A DNA stretch of 64,000 nt from Prauserella isguenensis (GCF_014191605.1 NZ_JACHWU010000001.1:372001-436000), one strand, 5' to 3'; counted from the first letter of the stretch, positions 47,399-55,066 are shown. Notes: generated from the letters alone by a model not told the origin. Numbers and translations: made by a program.

Positions 47399-47998
47399 GC
47401 GGCTGAGCACCGCGACGAGGAACCCCGAGTCCGGCTCGAACGGGCGGAGGTCCCACGTGTCGAAGGCGTGATCGGTGTGGAACCCCGCAGCGGCGGCGTC
47501 GGCGAAGAAGTCGTCGGCGGTGTACCCGCGGTCGGTTCCGAACCCGACCGCGGCGCGTCCGCCCGGCGCCAGCCACTCGTGGAAGCGGCTCAGCACGGCA
47601 CCGCGCGTGCTCGGCGCCAAGAACGGCATCACGTTGCCCGCACACACGACCAGGTCGAACGGCGTGTCGACGCCCTGGGCCGCGAGGTCGAGTTCGGCGA
47701 GGTCGCCGACCACCCACCGGGGCCCGGGGTGGTCTTCCCGGGCGGCGGCGATCAGGACAGGGTCGACGTCCACACCGACGACGTCGTGGCCCGCAGCCGC
47801 CAACGCCGCGCCGACCCGCCCGGGACCGCATCCGGCGTCGAGGATGCGTGAGCCGCGTGAGGCCATCGCATCCACCAGCCGCGCCTCACCGGCGAGGTCG
47901 TCACCGGCACGCGCGAGGCCACGCATCCGTTCGACGTACCAGTCGGAGTGGCCGGGGTTCTCAGCCACCTTCTGCATCCACAGGCTCGTTTCCACCAC
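47381..47998 (-). CDS. SAM-dependent methyltransferase (class I)
   Basis: A 205-residue class I methyltransferase with the SAM motif ILDAGCGPGRVGAALAAAG and post-I VVGVDVDP. It begins with the actinobacterial form ETSLWMQKVAENPGHSDWYVERMRGLA. GTG 47998 is chosen; the -10-like GACAAT (48010-48005) lies 6 bases before it and would give a leaderless mRNA. Substrate unknown. Confidence 0.85.
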   Translation of the reverse strand: MVETSLWMQKVAENPGHSDWYVERMRGLARAGDDLAGEARLVDAMASRGSRILDAGCGPGRVGAALAAAGHDVVGVDVDPVLIAAAREDHPGPRWVVGDLAELDLAAQGVDTPFDLVVCAGNVMPFLAPSTRGAVLSRFHEWLAPGGRAAVGFGTDRGYTADDFFADAAAAGFHTDHAFDTWDLRPFEPDSGFLVAVLSRGAEAT

Positions 47999-48118
47999 GA
48001 CACCATTGTCCAACCGCGGCACGACCACCCCGGCCGCGACCCGACAGTCACCGCTCGGCGACCGGCGTGCGCGACGCAACGCGGCCGGCGCACCCGCCGG
48101 TTCGTCCTCGGCACCAGA

Positions 48119-48451
48119 TCAATCGAGGCCCCACGGATCGTGCTTGGCGAGCTTCAGCAGGTCGGCCAGCTCGCGGCGACTCCGCTGCCGGGATGCGCGG
48201 CGGTCGGCGCGAAACCGGTCGGACGCACGGCACAGCGGGCAGCAGCAGGGGCGAGTGCCCGTGTAGCGCAGATCCCAGAAGCAGGAACCCCGGGCGACCG
48301 AACCGCCGTTGCCCGCGACGTGCTTGAGGTCTTCCTTCAACGTGCCGGGAAGGTCACACACACCGTCGCGGTGATCGTGGACGGCGACGCCGCGCAACGA
48401 GCCGTCCCAGAGGCGGACGCGGAACGGCTGGGTCTTGTCGGTACGGGACAT
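48119..48451 (-). CDS. conserved hypothetical basic protein (110 aa)
   Basis: A 110-residue protein, basic at its C-terminus. It has a short Cys cluster (RPCCCPLCRASDRFRADRRASRQRSRRELAD) that could bind a metal. The start MSRTDKTQPFRVRLWDG at 48451 lies 7 bases after GGAG. Six further residues are possible from 48469. I do not recognise its function. Confidence 0.6.
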   Translation of the reverse strand: MSRTDKTQPFRVRLWDGSLRGVAVHDHRDGVCDLPGTLKEDLKHVAGNGGSVARGSCFWDLRYTGTRPCCCPLCRASDRFRADRRASRQRSRRELADLLKLAKHDPWGLD

Positions 48452-48594
48452 GTGACGCTCCGAGCTCATGCGGCAGCGCCGGTCCCGCGGGAGTGCAGGT
48501 GGGCGCTACCGCCGTGATAGCTCGGCGTCACGCGGTCTGCGGTGCATGTTCGGCAGGTTACTGACGCCGGTGGGCTCCCACAACGTGCTCGACG

Positions 48595-49011
48595 TGAGGC
48601 GCCGCCGTTGATGCTGCTGCTGGCCTATACCGGCATGCGCCGGGGCGAGGCTGCTGCTCTCCGCGTTCGGAATGTCGACCTGGCGAACCGGCGGGTGCGG
48701 GTCGCCGCCACGCTCGACGAGGTCAACGGCAAGCACGCCGAGGGGCTGCCCAACGGTGGCAAGCGGCGAACGGTGCCGATCCCGGCATCAGTGGCCGATG
48801 AGCTCCGCCCACTCGTCGAACACCGCGACCAGGACGCACGCGTGTTCACCACAGCTCGGGGCAACGCACTGCGGAAGAACAACTGGCGCACGCGCGAGTT
48901 CCTGCCCGCGGTCGCCGCGGCGAAAATCGATGTGGAGGGCCTGACCCCTCACAAGCTCCGGCACACCGCGGCGTCGCTCTGCATCGCTGCCGGCGCGGAC
49001 GTGAAGGTGGA
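48595..49011 (+). pseudogene. tyrosine recombinase (phage-type integrase) remnant
   Basis: The catalytic-domain core is recognisable: MLLLAYTGMRRGEAAALRVRNVDL (Arg I), the KRRTVPIP turn and LTPHKLRHTAASLCIAAGADVKV (H-x-x-R). The N-terminal core-binding domain is missing upstream of about 48595, and after ADVKV the frame runs into the tRNA terminator, so the C-terminal helix with the catalytic Tyr is gone. It lies outside the attachment site at 49062-49104, on the side of the chromosomal tRNA's downstream flank. It is probably a leftover of an earlier insertion at the same tRNA. Confidence 0.8.
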
Positions 49012-49031
49012 TCTGCATCGCGCAACGAAAG

Positions 49032-49056
49032 ACCCCCAGGCCTGTGACCTGGGGGT
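49032..49056 (-). terminator. tRNA-Arg transcription terminator
   Basis: ACCCCCAGG (49032-49040) pairs with CCTGGGGGT (49048-49056) over a 7-base loop. On the minus strand it lies just after the tRNA 3' end and is followed by a short T-run (TCTTT). It is the native terminator of the tRNA. Confidence 0.75.
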
Positions 49057-49061
49057 TTCTG

Positions 49062-49104
49062 CGCGCCTGTAGGGATTCGAACCCCAAACCTTCTGATCCG
49101 TAGT
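49062..49104 (-). other. attachment site: 3' part of a tRNA-Arg gene
   Basis: On the minus strand the segment reads from the anticodon loop (ACTACGGA) through the anticodon 3' stem (TCAGA), the T-arm (TGGGG-TTCGAAT-CCCTA) to the acceptor 3' strand CAGGCGC. The matching tRNA 5' half is missing: upstream of ACTACGGA the sequence is unrelated (GCC instead of the expected TCTG). This is the standard product of integrase-mediated insertion at the anticodon loop: one end of an element keeps a duplicate 3' half. The element side is to the right (higher coordinates). Confidence 0.8.
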
Positions 49105-49416
49105 GGCGACGTTGGCCTACGCATACCGGGTGACCGGCGGTGTCAGTGGCATCAGTGGCGTCCATCCGGGCATGTTTGGCGCCGTTGTGCACCACTTCGT
49201 GGATGGGAGTGTGGATGGCCGTTCCTCCCCCGTCCCCTTCGCCCGTGCCGATGCTTTGCGCCGTGGTGGTCGAGTCAAGGGTGAGCGGAGCTCATCGCGG
49301 AGCGACGCCGGAGGCGCCCTTGAGTCGGCCGGCACGGCGTAAGACGGTCTCGGGGCTGAAGGAGGCGGGGTTGCGCGGGAAGCACAGCACAGACCCAGCG
49401 GCCGATAGTGCTCGCG
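49105..49416. other. element end region, no supported gene
   Basis: This 312-base stretch between the attachment site and the zinc-ribbon protein has direct repeats of TCAGTGGC (49141-49165 area, GTGTCAGTGGCATCAGTGGC). The 11-mer GGCATCAGTGG also occurs at about 63456-63466 near the excisionase gene. Such repeats could be integrase arm sites, but this is speculation. Confidence 0.35.
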
Positions 49417-49761
49417 CTAGTTCATGTGCGCGTCCACGGCGTATCCACATGTCCAGTCACTCCGACATGTCGGGCACCTATACGTACACTTCAGCCACCC
49501 GACATCGTCGCGATCGACCGCATATGGCCATGTCATCTCGCTCTTGTCGCGGCATGTCGGGCAACGATCGGCGTACGGCGCGGTGAGCGTCATGTCGTGG
49601 ACGGCCTCTAGAAAGCCGCGAAGTGTTGCTCCTCCACCGGCCAGCTCATTCGAGAAGTCCGACAACGCACGTCGAAGTGCATGGTAGCCATCATGAGTCG
49701 CTAGCCCTTCGTGGTCGAAGCTGCGAACCAAATCCCTATACGTGCCTTCGCCTGCTTCCAT
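49417..49761 (-). CDS. zinc-ribbon protein of the mobile element (114 aa)
   Basis: The C-terminal half has two Cys-x2-Cys pairs about 30 residues apart (CPTCRDKSE and CPTCRSDW), giving a four-Cys zinc ribbon. The N-terminal half is helical (LVRSFDHEGLATHDGYHALRRALSDF). ATG 49761 is 7 bases after GGAGG. The operator-like inverted repeat CTGACC-TGATT-GGTCAG (49797-49813) lies 36 bases upstream. Function unknown; it is likely a cargo gene. Confidence 0.7.
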   Translation of the reverse strand: MEAGEGTYRDLVRSFDHEGLATHDGYHALRRALSDFSNELAGGGATLRGFLEAVHDMTLTAPYADRCPTCRDKSEMTWPYAVDRDDVGWLKCTYRCPTCRSDWTCGYAVDAHMN

Positions 49762-49796
49762 ATGTAACCCTCCCGGGATCGAATGACGACGTGACG

Positions 49797-49813
49797 CTGA
49801 CCTGATTGGTCAG
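49797..49813. promoter_or_regulatory. inverted repeat upstream of the zinc-ribbon gene
   Basis: CTGACC and GGTCAG are separated by 5 bases. It is 36 bases from the ATG at 49761 and could be an operator. No known regulator consensus is matched. Confidence 0.35.
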
Positions 49814-49901
49814 GCGCAGCCGCCATGTCGGCATAGGCTCTGTCGCCGTTGCACTCGTTAGCAGTTCGTGCCCAGAACGAGTTCGTATAGTTCTCTGCGC
49901 C

Positions 49902-50501
49902 TCAGGGTGTCCGTTCCCACGCGGCGCGCATGTGTTCGCACCAGAGCGGTTGTCCGGCGGCGGTGCGTGGGAAGTTGGCCCAGAACGCACGCGCGACCGG
50001 GTCGTCGTTCACGGTGGTCGTTGCCCACGTGTAGCTCGACCCTCGGACCAGGGCGGCCGTGACGGTCGTCCGGGCGAAGCCCCGGCGGCGCTGACTCTGT
50101 TCGGTTCTCACGTGCTCGATCAGGCCGCGGCGACAGACGCCGCACAGCGTCACGTCGACTTCGCTCACGATGTCCTGGTCGAGGTAGAGCCGGATCTGGC
50201 CGACGCCGCCGGTCGTCGGTGGCGGTTGTGCGATCAGCTTCAGGCCGATGGCTGTCGTGTTGGCTGTGCTGATGGGGGTCTGTTGGCGTGGGTCGATCAG
50301 GCACCACTGGTAGCCGCACGATTCGCAGTCGACGCCCGGCTGACGCATCACGGTCCGCCACTGAGGGCGCAGGTCAGAGCTGGAGCACTTCGGGCACGTG
50401 TGGGGGTAGTCGTATCGGAGGCTGCCCTTGTCGGTGATCACATGCCGCAGCTCCGGCCTCACCGGTAGCCGCTCGGGCCCGAACTCTCCCCGCATAGACA
50501 T
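49902..50501 (-). CDS. zinc-ribbon plus GNAT-like acetyltransferase protein (199 aa)
   Basis: The N-terminal part has CPKCSSSD and CESCGYQW Cys pairs (zinc ribbon), and a CGVCRRGLIEHVRTEQS stretch links to a GNAT-like domain with the acetyl-CoA-binding pattern QRRRGFARTTVTAALV and the end ATTTVNDDPVARAFWANF. ATG 50501 is 7 bases after AGGAGG. It is driven by an SOS-type promoter (50563-50591) with a stable hairpin in the 5' leader. The substrate is unknown. An SOS-induced acetyltransferase in an integrative element could modify a host protein or antibiotic (speculation). Confidence 0.65.
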   Translation of the reverse strand: MSMRGEFGPERLPVRPELRHVITDKGSLRYDYPHTCPKCSSSDLRPQWRTVMRQPGVDCESCGYQWCLIDPRQQTPISTANTTAIGLKLIAQPPPTTGGVGQIRLYLDQDIVSEVDVTLCGVCRRGLIEHVRTEQSQRRRGFARTTVTAALVRGSSYTWATTTVNDDPVARAFWANFPRTAAGQPLWCEHMRAAWERTP

Positions 50502-50518
50502 CGCCGCACCTCCTGAGC

Positions 50519-50555
50519 GGCGCCGGCCGACCGCTTCCCCCGATCGGCCGGCGCC
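50519..50555 (-). promoter_or_regulatory. 5' leader hairpin, 12-bp perfect stem
   Basis: GGCGCCGGCCGA (50519-50530) pairs with TCGGCCGGCGCC (50544-50555) across 13 bases. It begins about 7 bases after the -10 box of the minus-strand promoter and ends about 6 bases before the ribosome site, so it occupies nearly the whole leader. It could protect the mRNA 5' end or control translation. Confidence 0.6.
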
Positions 50556-50562
50556 ACCTCAT

Positions 50563-50591
50563 AAGTTAGAACGTACGTTCGATGATCGCAA
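50563..50591 (-). promoter_or_regulatory. LexA-type SOS promoter
   Basis: On the minus strand, TTGCGA (50591-50586) and TAACTT (50568-50563) are exactly 17 bases apart. The spacer contains the perfect palindrome GAACGTACGTTC (50580-50569), which fits the actinobacterial LexA box core GAAC-N4-GTTC, with TCGAAC on one side. Binding between -35 and -10 is the classic repressed layout. Confidence 0.6.
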
Positions 50592-50758
50592 CGCGACGCA
50601 GGTCACCAGCCGACCGACCTGACCGGGTGGGCGACTTGGACCAGGACAGGCCCCGGCGCCTGTACCTACAGGTGAGCCTTGCGAAACGACTTCCCCCCAG
50701 TAAACGATCTTAGAAGTTGCACATCAGCTCACCACCCGACCGCGTGGAGGACCGCTCG
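50582..50758 (+). other. leader of the reverse transcriptase gene, possible non-coding RNA
   Basis: About 180 bases precede the RT start. It contains a small hairpin (CCTGTA-CC-TACAGG, 50659-50672) and a weak promoter candidate (TTGCGA 50679-50684, 16 bases, TAAACG 50701-50706). Defence RTs often have a structured RNA next to the gene, so this is a place to look for one. There is no protein in it. Confidence 0.3.
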
Positions 50759-52387
50759 GTGACCGCCAACGCTGCACTACAGAGGCTGACCAAGGACCAG
50801 CTACTGGCCGCCCTCAAGAACGTCCAACGCTCCAACGACATGTTGCCGCCGCGCGAGGATGACAAGGTCGCCGGCCGAATAGCCAATCGGTTCGTCGACG
50901 GCATACTAGCTCGAATAGCCGCCAATGATTACGTCTGCGCACCCGCACTCCTCGTGCCAGTACCGAAGCGAGCCTTTACAACACGGCCTGCCGCTGTTGC
51001 AACTCTTCGGGATCGCATCATCTACGAAGCACTCGTATGCGCGGCACGTCCCAAAATAAGCCGACACTTGATCTCGTCTGAATCACTAATTTGGCCGCGG
51101 GCCGACGAATCGCTACCATCGTGGAACAACTTTGAGCGAGCACCATTAGAAGCAGGCGGAGGATGGGTCGTCTCCGCCGACGTCGCCGGATTCTATGAGT
51201 CAGTCGACCACAGCCGCCTTGACGTGGCGCTGGCAGACGCAGGGGTGTCTAGTGACATAAGACAGGCAATTCAAACTCACCTAAGGTCGCTCATGGGAGC
51301 GAACCGAGGCCTTCCCCAAGGTGTCGATACATCTGACTCACTGGCCACGCTTTATCTGTCACCTGTTGACAGCTCATTGCGCCGTAGCGATATCAGGTTC
51401 TGGCGACACGGCGACGATTACAGGATCGTGACCACAGACTACCCTTCGGCGCTCCAGGCAATATTTGAATTAGAGCAAGCACTCAGAAGGAACAGTCTTC
51501 TACTAAACTCAGGAAAGCTCAAGATAGAAAAGCTGGGCCAGTACAGTATAGCTTTACAAGACGTGGACCTAACCACGGAAAAATTCCGTGAAAAAATGCG
51601 CAAAGCTCGCGAGCAGGCACTGCACGAATCCACGGGAGAAGAATTAGCAAAGGCCGCCGAGGATGCCGGACTGGATGACGACATGCAGTGGCGCTTTTTC
51701 TACCATCAGACGATGGCGAAGGATGAATTCTTGGAGGCGCTTGCACCGTCGCTCACACCCAAGCCGGTTGAGATTGTCACCGAGATGTTCAAGGACCTAG
51801 TTGATAGGCGTCCAAAGGAGAAGCTGCCACAAAACCTAGCCCACGCAAGACTAGTTTTTTGCCTTAGGAGACTGGCGCAAGCAAAGTCCCGAGACGCACT
51901 CCCATGGATCGGCGAACTGCTCATCAGACGACCCGACGATACACAAGACCTGGCCAATTACCTACTCGCGCTCGTCGACTCTGAACCTGATCAGGTAGTC
52001 AGGGCATGCCAGTTCGCGCTAACAAACAAGAAACATCTCCTAGACTGGGAACGTGCCTGGATATTTCGGGTCCTCAGTAGGGCACCCGAGCGTGTTCATA
52101 AGGCGATCATATCGACAGCTCAGGACATAGCGGTATCTGATACATACGGCTGGCTTTCTCGTATCGAAGCGTTGCGACTTCTAGCACGACGTGGTCGGTT
52201 GGATAAAAACATCACCTTGAGAGTTGCGCGACAAGTTCCTGAAAGTTTTCAAGGGGATTTCGTTGGCATCGTAGCCATGGCCGAGCACGCTGGCAACTGG
52301 GCAGCATTTTACCTGGATGGTGCAAAACAGGATGCTTTACAGGCCGTGGTGATCGACGGTGTACGCGCTCAGCGTCAACGTGCTTGA
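50759..52387 (+). CDS. reverse transcriptase, probable defence RT (Abi/UG type)
   Basis: A 542-residue reverse transcriptase. RT finger motif PVPKRAFTTRPAAVATLRDRI (about 68), motif A SADVAGFYESVD (Asp141), motif B NRGLPQG (184-188) and motif C RHGDD (about 216-220) followed by YRIVT are all present. It lacks group II intron maturase domains; residues 260-542 are helical and unlike known nucleases. GTG 50759 is 8 bases after GGAGG. The gene is only about 45-50% G+C in places, far below its neighbours, with rarer codons, so it is recently acquired. It resembles Abi/UG-type RTs that protect against phages; the exact class cannot be set here. Confidence 0.8.
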   Translation: MTANAALQRLTKDQLLAALKNVQRSNDMLPPREDDKVAGRIANRFVDGILARIAANDYVCAPALLVPVPKRAFTTRPAAVATLRDRIIYEALVCAARPKISRHLISSESLIWPRADESLPSWNNFERAPLEAGGGWVVSADVAGFYESVDHSRLDVALADAGVSSDIRQAIQTHLRSLMGANRGLPQGVDTSDSLATLYLSPVDSSLRRSDIRFWRHGDDYRIVTTDYPSALQAIFELEQALRRNSLLLNSGKLKIEKLGQYSIALQDVDLTTEKFREKMRKAREQALHESTGEELAKAAEDAGLDDDMQWRFFYHQTMAKDEFLEALAPSLTPKPVEIVTEMFKDLVDRRPKEKLPQNLAHARLVFCLRRLAQAKSRDALPWIGELLIRRPDDTQDLANYLLALVDSEPDQVVRACQFALTNKKHLLDWERAWIFRVLSRAPERVHKAIISTAQDIAVSDTYGWLSRIEALRLLARRGRLDKNITLRVARQVPESFQGDFVGIVAMAEHAGNWAAFYLDGAKQDALQAVVIDGVRAQRQRA

Positions 52388-52446
52388 CGGACGCTGCGAG
52401 ACCGGCCACGTAGCTTTTGGTGGTAAGTGCATTAGCATCGCAAACG

Positions 52447-52473
52447 AACGGGCCGGTTATCCGCCGGCCCGTT
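52447..52473 (+). terminator. terminator after the reverse transcriptase, 10-bp stem
   Basis: AACGGGCCGG (52447-52456) pairs with CCGGCCCGTT (52464-52473) over 7 bases and is followed by TCTTTC. It lies between the convergent RT and the minus-strand micro-ORF. Confidence 0.8.
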
Positions 52474-52487
52474 TCTTTCAGATCGCG

Positions 52488-52556
52488 TCAGTGGCCGCAC
52501 TTGCAGCAGATCCATTTGCCGTTGACGTAGTGCTTGTAGCAGCCTTCGCGGCACAT
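52488..52556 (-). CDS. 22-residue Cys-rich micropeptide
   Basis: A very short ORF (ATG 52556, stop 52488) with a near-perfect Shine-Dalgarno AAAGGAGGTGA 8 bases upstream. The peptide starts MCREGCYKHYVNGKW and ends with a Cys-Cys-Lys-Cys cluster: five Cys, two His and several Lys in 22 residues, fit for a small zinc knuckle. It follows the 140-residue gene after 38 bases on the same strand, so it is probably co-transcribed. Confidence 0.55.
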   Translation of the reverse strand: MCREGCYKHYVNGKWICCKCGH

Positions 52557-52594
52557 GCTGGTCACCTCCTTTCTGGGGTGCGTGGGCGTTGGGG

Positions 52595-53017
52595 TCAGTC
52601 GCCGGCGACGTAGTCGAGGAAGTCCTCGAGGTGTTCGACGGCGTCGAGTAGGCCGCGGCTGTGGGCGGTGAGTACGCGCCGGCCGTGCTCGTCGGTCTCC
52701 TCGGTCAGGCCGCCGCGGAGTCCGTTCGCGAAGCGCAAAACGAGGTCGGCGCGGATGCTGTGTTGGCGGGCTTCGGCGTCCACGAGTGGGCGCAGGTGGG
52801 CGCGTTCCCATTCGGTGAGGGCGAGCTCTTCGCCGCGTGGGCCGGCCGGGTAGCGGTTGCCTCGCCAGCCGCAGTCGCAGGCGGCCTGGTGGCACTCGTA
52901 GGCGGTTTCGTCGGCGAGCCAGTGGTCGGAGTGGGTGTTGTCGGCGAGGATTTGTGCGGCGTAGCCCTCGTGGTAGCCGATTCGGTGGGCGTAGGGGCCT
53001 TCGTAGATCTGTCCCAT
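52595..53017 (-). CDS. mobile-element hypothetical protein (140 aa)
   Basis: A 140-residue acidic protein typical of actinobacterial conjugative elements. The middle has a Cys/His motif (ECHQAACDCGWRGNRYP). ATG 53017 follows GGAGGAAGGA at good spacing. Function unknown; it precedes the Cys-rich micropeptide. Confidence 0.65.
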   Translation of the reverse strand: MGQIYEGPYAHRIGYHEGYAAQILADNTHSDHWLADETAYECHQAACDCGWRGNRYPAGPRGEELALTEWERAHLRPLVDAEARQHSIRADLVLRFANGLRGGLTEETDEHGRRVLTAHSRGLLDAVEHLEDFLDYVAGD

Positions 53018-53409
53018 GTGGGTTCCTTCCTCCGGTTGTTGGTCAGTCGGCCGGGTCTTGGGGCTGCGGGGCAGGCCCGGTGGTTTTCGGGGCCTGCCCG
53101 CAGGCGAGCGCAACCACGGCGCCGGAGGCTCGCCAGCAAGGAGCAAGGGCAGAAGATCTTGGGCGCGCGCTTTTTGCGGCCAAGATGTTGTGCCCGCCTT
53201 GCTGGTGAGGTGGCGTCGTGGTATCGGAACTTGTGCCGCGGCAGTCGGGGTGAGTGGCTACGTTTGTCGCGTCCCGGGAAGGGCAGCGCCGCAGGCGCAA
53301 CTGGGGTTCTGGGCCGTGCGGCCTTGAGCTCGTGCCGCAGCGCAGGCCTACTGCGCGTTGTCTGTGTGGCCGCTGCGGACTGTCGGTGGGGCGTGCGAGT
53401 CTCGATGGC
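53018..53409. other. gap without supported gene
   Basis: A 392-base region between divergent genes. It is GC-rich with open frames on both strands (Arg/Gly-rich), none with a ribosome site or domain. No promoter stands out. Confidence 0.4.
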
Positions 53410-53814
53410 ATGGAGGTCACCGAGGCTGACGTGCAGCGGATTCCGCCGCAGAATGTGCGGGTTCCGCTGGATGAGTTCGCCCGGGTGTGGGTCGAGGCCG
53501 GCCATCGCGCGGCGGCGGACCGGGATTGGTACGCCTCCGGGGTGTCGATGACGTGTCGCTGGATGGCGCACGGCTCGATCGAGCTCAACGGCCGTCGCCT
53601 GCCGGCCTCGGCTCCAGTGACCCGTCGCAAGGACCGGGCTTATGAAGAGCTGATCGAGGCTGAGGTGTTGGCGGCGGAGAAGCTGGCGTTGCAGCGGCCG
53701 GTGCCGGCCTGGCTGGCCGAACGGCCGGGCTGGTGCGAGGCGGTGTGCGCGACGCTGCGTTGGGCGTGGCGTCGCAGCGGCCCGCCGCCGCTCCAGGTCG
53801 TGGCAGCCCCTTAG
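53410..53814 (+). CDS. mobile-element hypothetical protein (134 aa)
   Basis: A 134-residue protein starting MEVTEADVQRIPPQNVRVPLDEFARVWVEAG. It is soluble and partly helical (RKDRAYEELIEAEVLAAEKLAL). A 52-residue upstream extension to 53254 is Arg-rich and lacks support. Proteins of this type recur in actinobacterial integrative elements. I know no function. Confidence 0.6.
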   Translation: MEVTEADVQRIPPQNVRVPLDEFARVWVEAGHRAAADRDWYASGVSMTCRWMAHGSIELNGRRLPASAPVTRRKDRAYEELIEAEVLAAEKLALQRPVPAWLAERPGWCEAVCATLRWAWRRSGPPPLQVVAAP

Positions 53815-53928
53815 TGCAATCCGGCCTCTAGATCTCCGAAGATCCACCTCTTGTGCCTGAGTGCTGCTTGCCTGCTCAGCCGCGCCTCTGTCGGTAACCT
53901 ATTCAGAAGGTGGACAAAGGAGACTGCC

Positions 53929-55029
53929 ATGGGTTTCGGCATCCGCATCGCACCTGGTGTCCGGATCAGCGCCTCGTCTCGTGGAGTCCGAGCCGGCTTA
54001 GGTCCTCGTGCAGCCCGAGTACATGTCGGTGGCGGGCGGACAGGCCTTTCGAGTGGTGTCGGCCCGGTCACCTACTACACCGGCGCTGGGGCAAAGCGAT
54101 CGCGCCGGTCTAGGGCAGGTCCGCCCCACTCGTCAGTGGCCAAGCTTGAACAGCAAGCTCGCGAGGCACAGCGTGAGGCTCGCATGGCCGACGTCGCGGC
54201 CATAGAAGAAGCGCTGACGACCCAACATCTTGAAGAGTTCGCTCCCGCAGCTCCACCACAAGCGGCCGATGTCGCTGTACCCAGCGTGAGGGCCACTGCA
54301 CGACGTCTCCGCCGTGAAGCTGTACAGGGCTTGCCACGGTGGCGGGTTGGGGAACGCCGAAAGGCGAAGAGGGCCGCCAAGGCATCCGCACCTGACGTGG
54401 CCGCCGCTGCGCGCGAAGAGGCGCTCGAAGAACAGCGTCGCGCCCAGGCTGCTGCCGATGCTGAATGGGACGCCCTACTGAACAACGACTCGGAAATGAT
54501 TATGGCCGTTCTGGAAGCGGCGTTCGAAGACAACTCCTCTCCGGCTGCACCGATCGATTGCCGAGCCGATTCGGCCACAGTCGTAATCGTCATCGGATCC
54601 GCCAATGTGGTTCCTGACCAGCAGTTGGCGACCACTCCCTCCGGCGAGCCAACCCTCCGTAAGAGGACTAAGACAGAGCGCAACAGCGTGTATATGAACT
54701 TCCTCGGTTCAACTGTGCTGGCCACCGTGAAGGAGGCGTTTGCAGTAGCGCCAGGGCTGTACACCATCGAGGTCCTCGTCGTACGTAAGGACGAGGATGC
54801 GTCAAGCCCAGATGACTACATCGCGGCGATATACGCCGCCCACTTCCACCGGGACCGGGTTAACGATATTCCTTGGGATCGTGTGGATCTTGTGCATGAA
54901 CTCATGACCGCGGACGACGCCCTTCTTCGCCGTCGGGGCCAGGCAGGAACGGTCGCGCCTTTGGGGCTGGAGCACGAACCCGAACTGGCCGACGTCGTAC
55001 GCCGGATTCGAGATTCGCTCCATAACTAG
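53929..55029 (+). CDS. DUF4236-domain protein (366 aa)
   Basis: The first about 52 residues are the DUF4236 domain (GFGIRIAPGVRISASSRGVR, LGPRAARVHVGG, TGLSSGVGPVTYYTGAG), a family linked to phage and mobile elements. A charged coiled-coil-like stretch rich in Ala, Glu and Arg follows (about 65-190), then a globular domain (about 200-360, TVVIVIGSANVVPDQQLATTP, VYMNFLGSTVLATVKEAF). ATG 53929 is 8 bases after AAAGGAG. The function of DUF4236 proteins is unknown. Confidence 0.8.
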   Translation: MGFGIRIAPGVRISASSRGVRAGLGPRAARVHVGGGRTGLSSGVGPVTYYTGAGAKRSRRSRAGPPHSSVAKLEQQAREAQREARMADVAAIEEALTTQHLEEFAPAAPPQAADVAVPSVRATARRLRREAVQGLPRWRVGERRKAKRAAKASAPDVAAAAREEALEEQRRAQAAADAEWDALLNNDSEMIMAVLEAAFEDNSSPAAPIDCRADSATVVIVIGSANVVPDQQLATTPSGEPTLRKRTKTERNSVYMNFLGSTVLATVKEAFAVAPGLYTIEVLVVRKDEDASSPDDYIAAIYAAHFHRDRVNDIPWDRVDLVHELMTADDALLRRRGQAGTVAPLGLEHEPELADVVRRIRDSLHN

Positions 55030-55066
55030 CCAGAGATCGCGTTCCGTTCCTATCGCCCCAGGGTCC

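Noticed and set aside
49062-49104. Complete tRNA gene
   Set aside because: There is no 5' half: the sequence 5' of the anticodon loop does not pair with the acceptor or anticodon stems. Only the 3' half exists.
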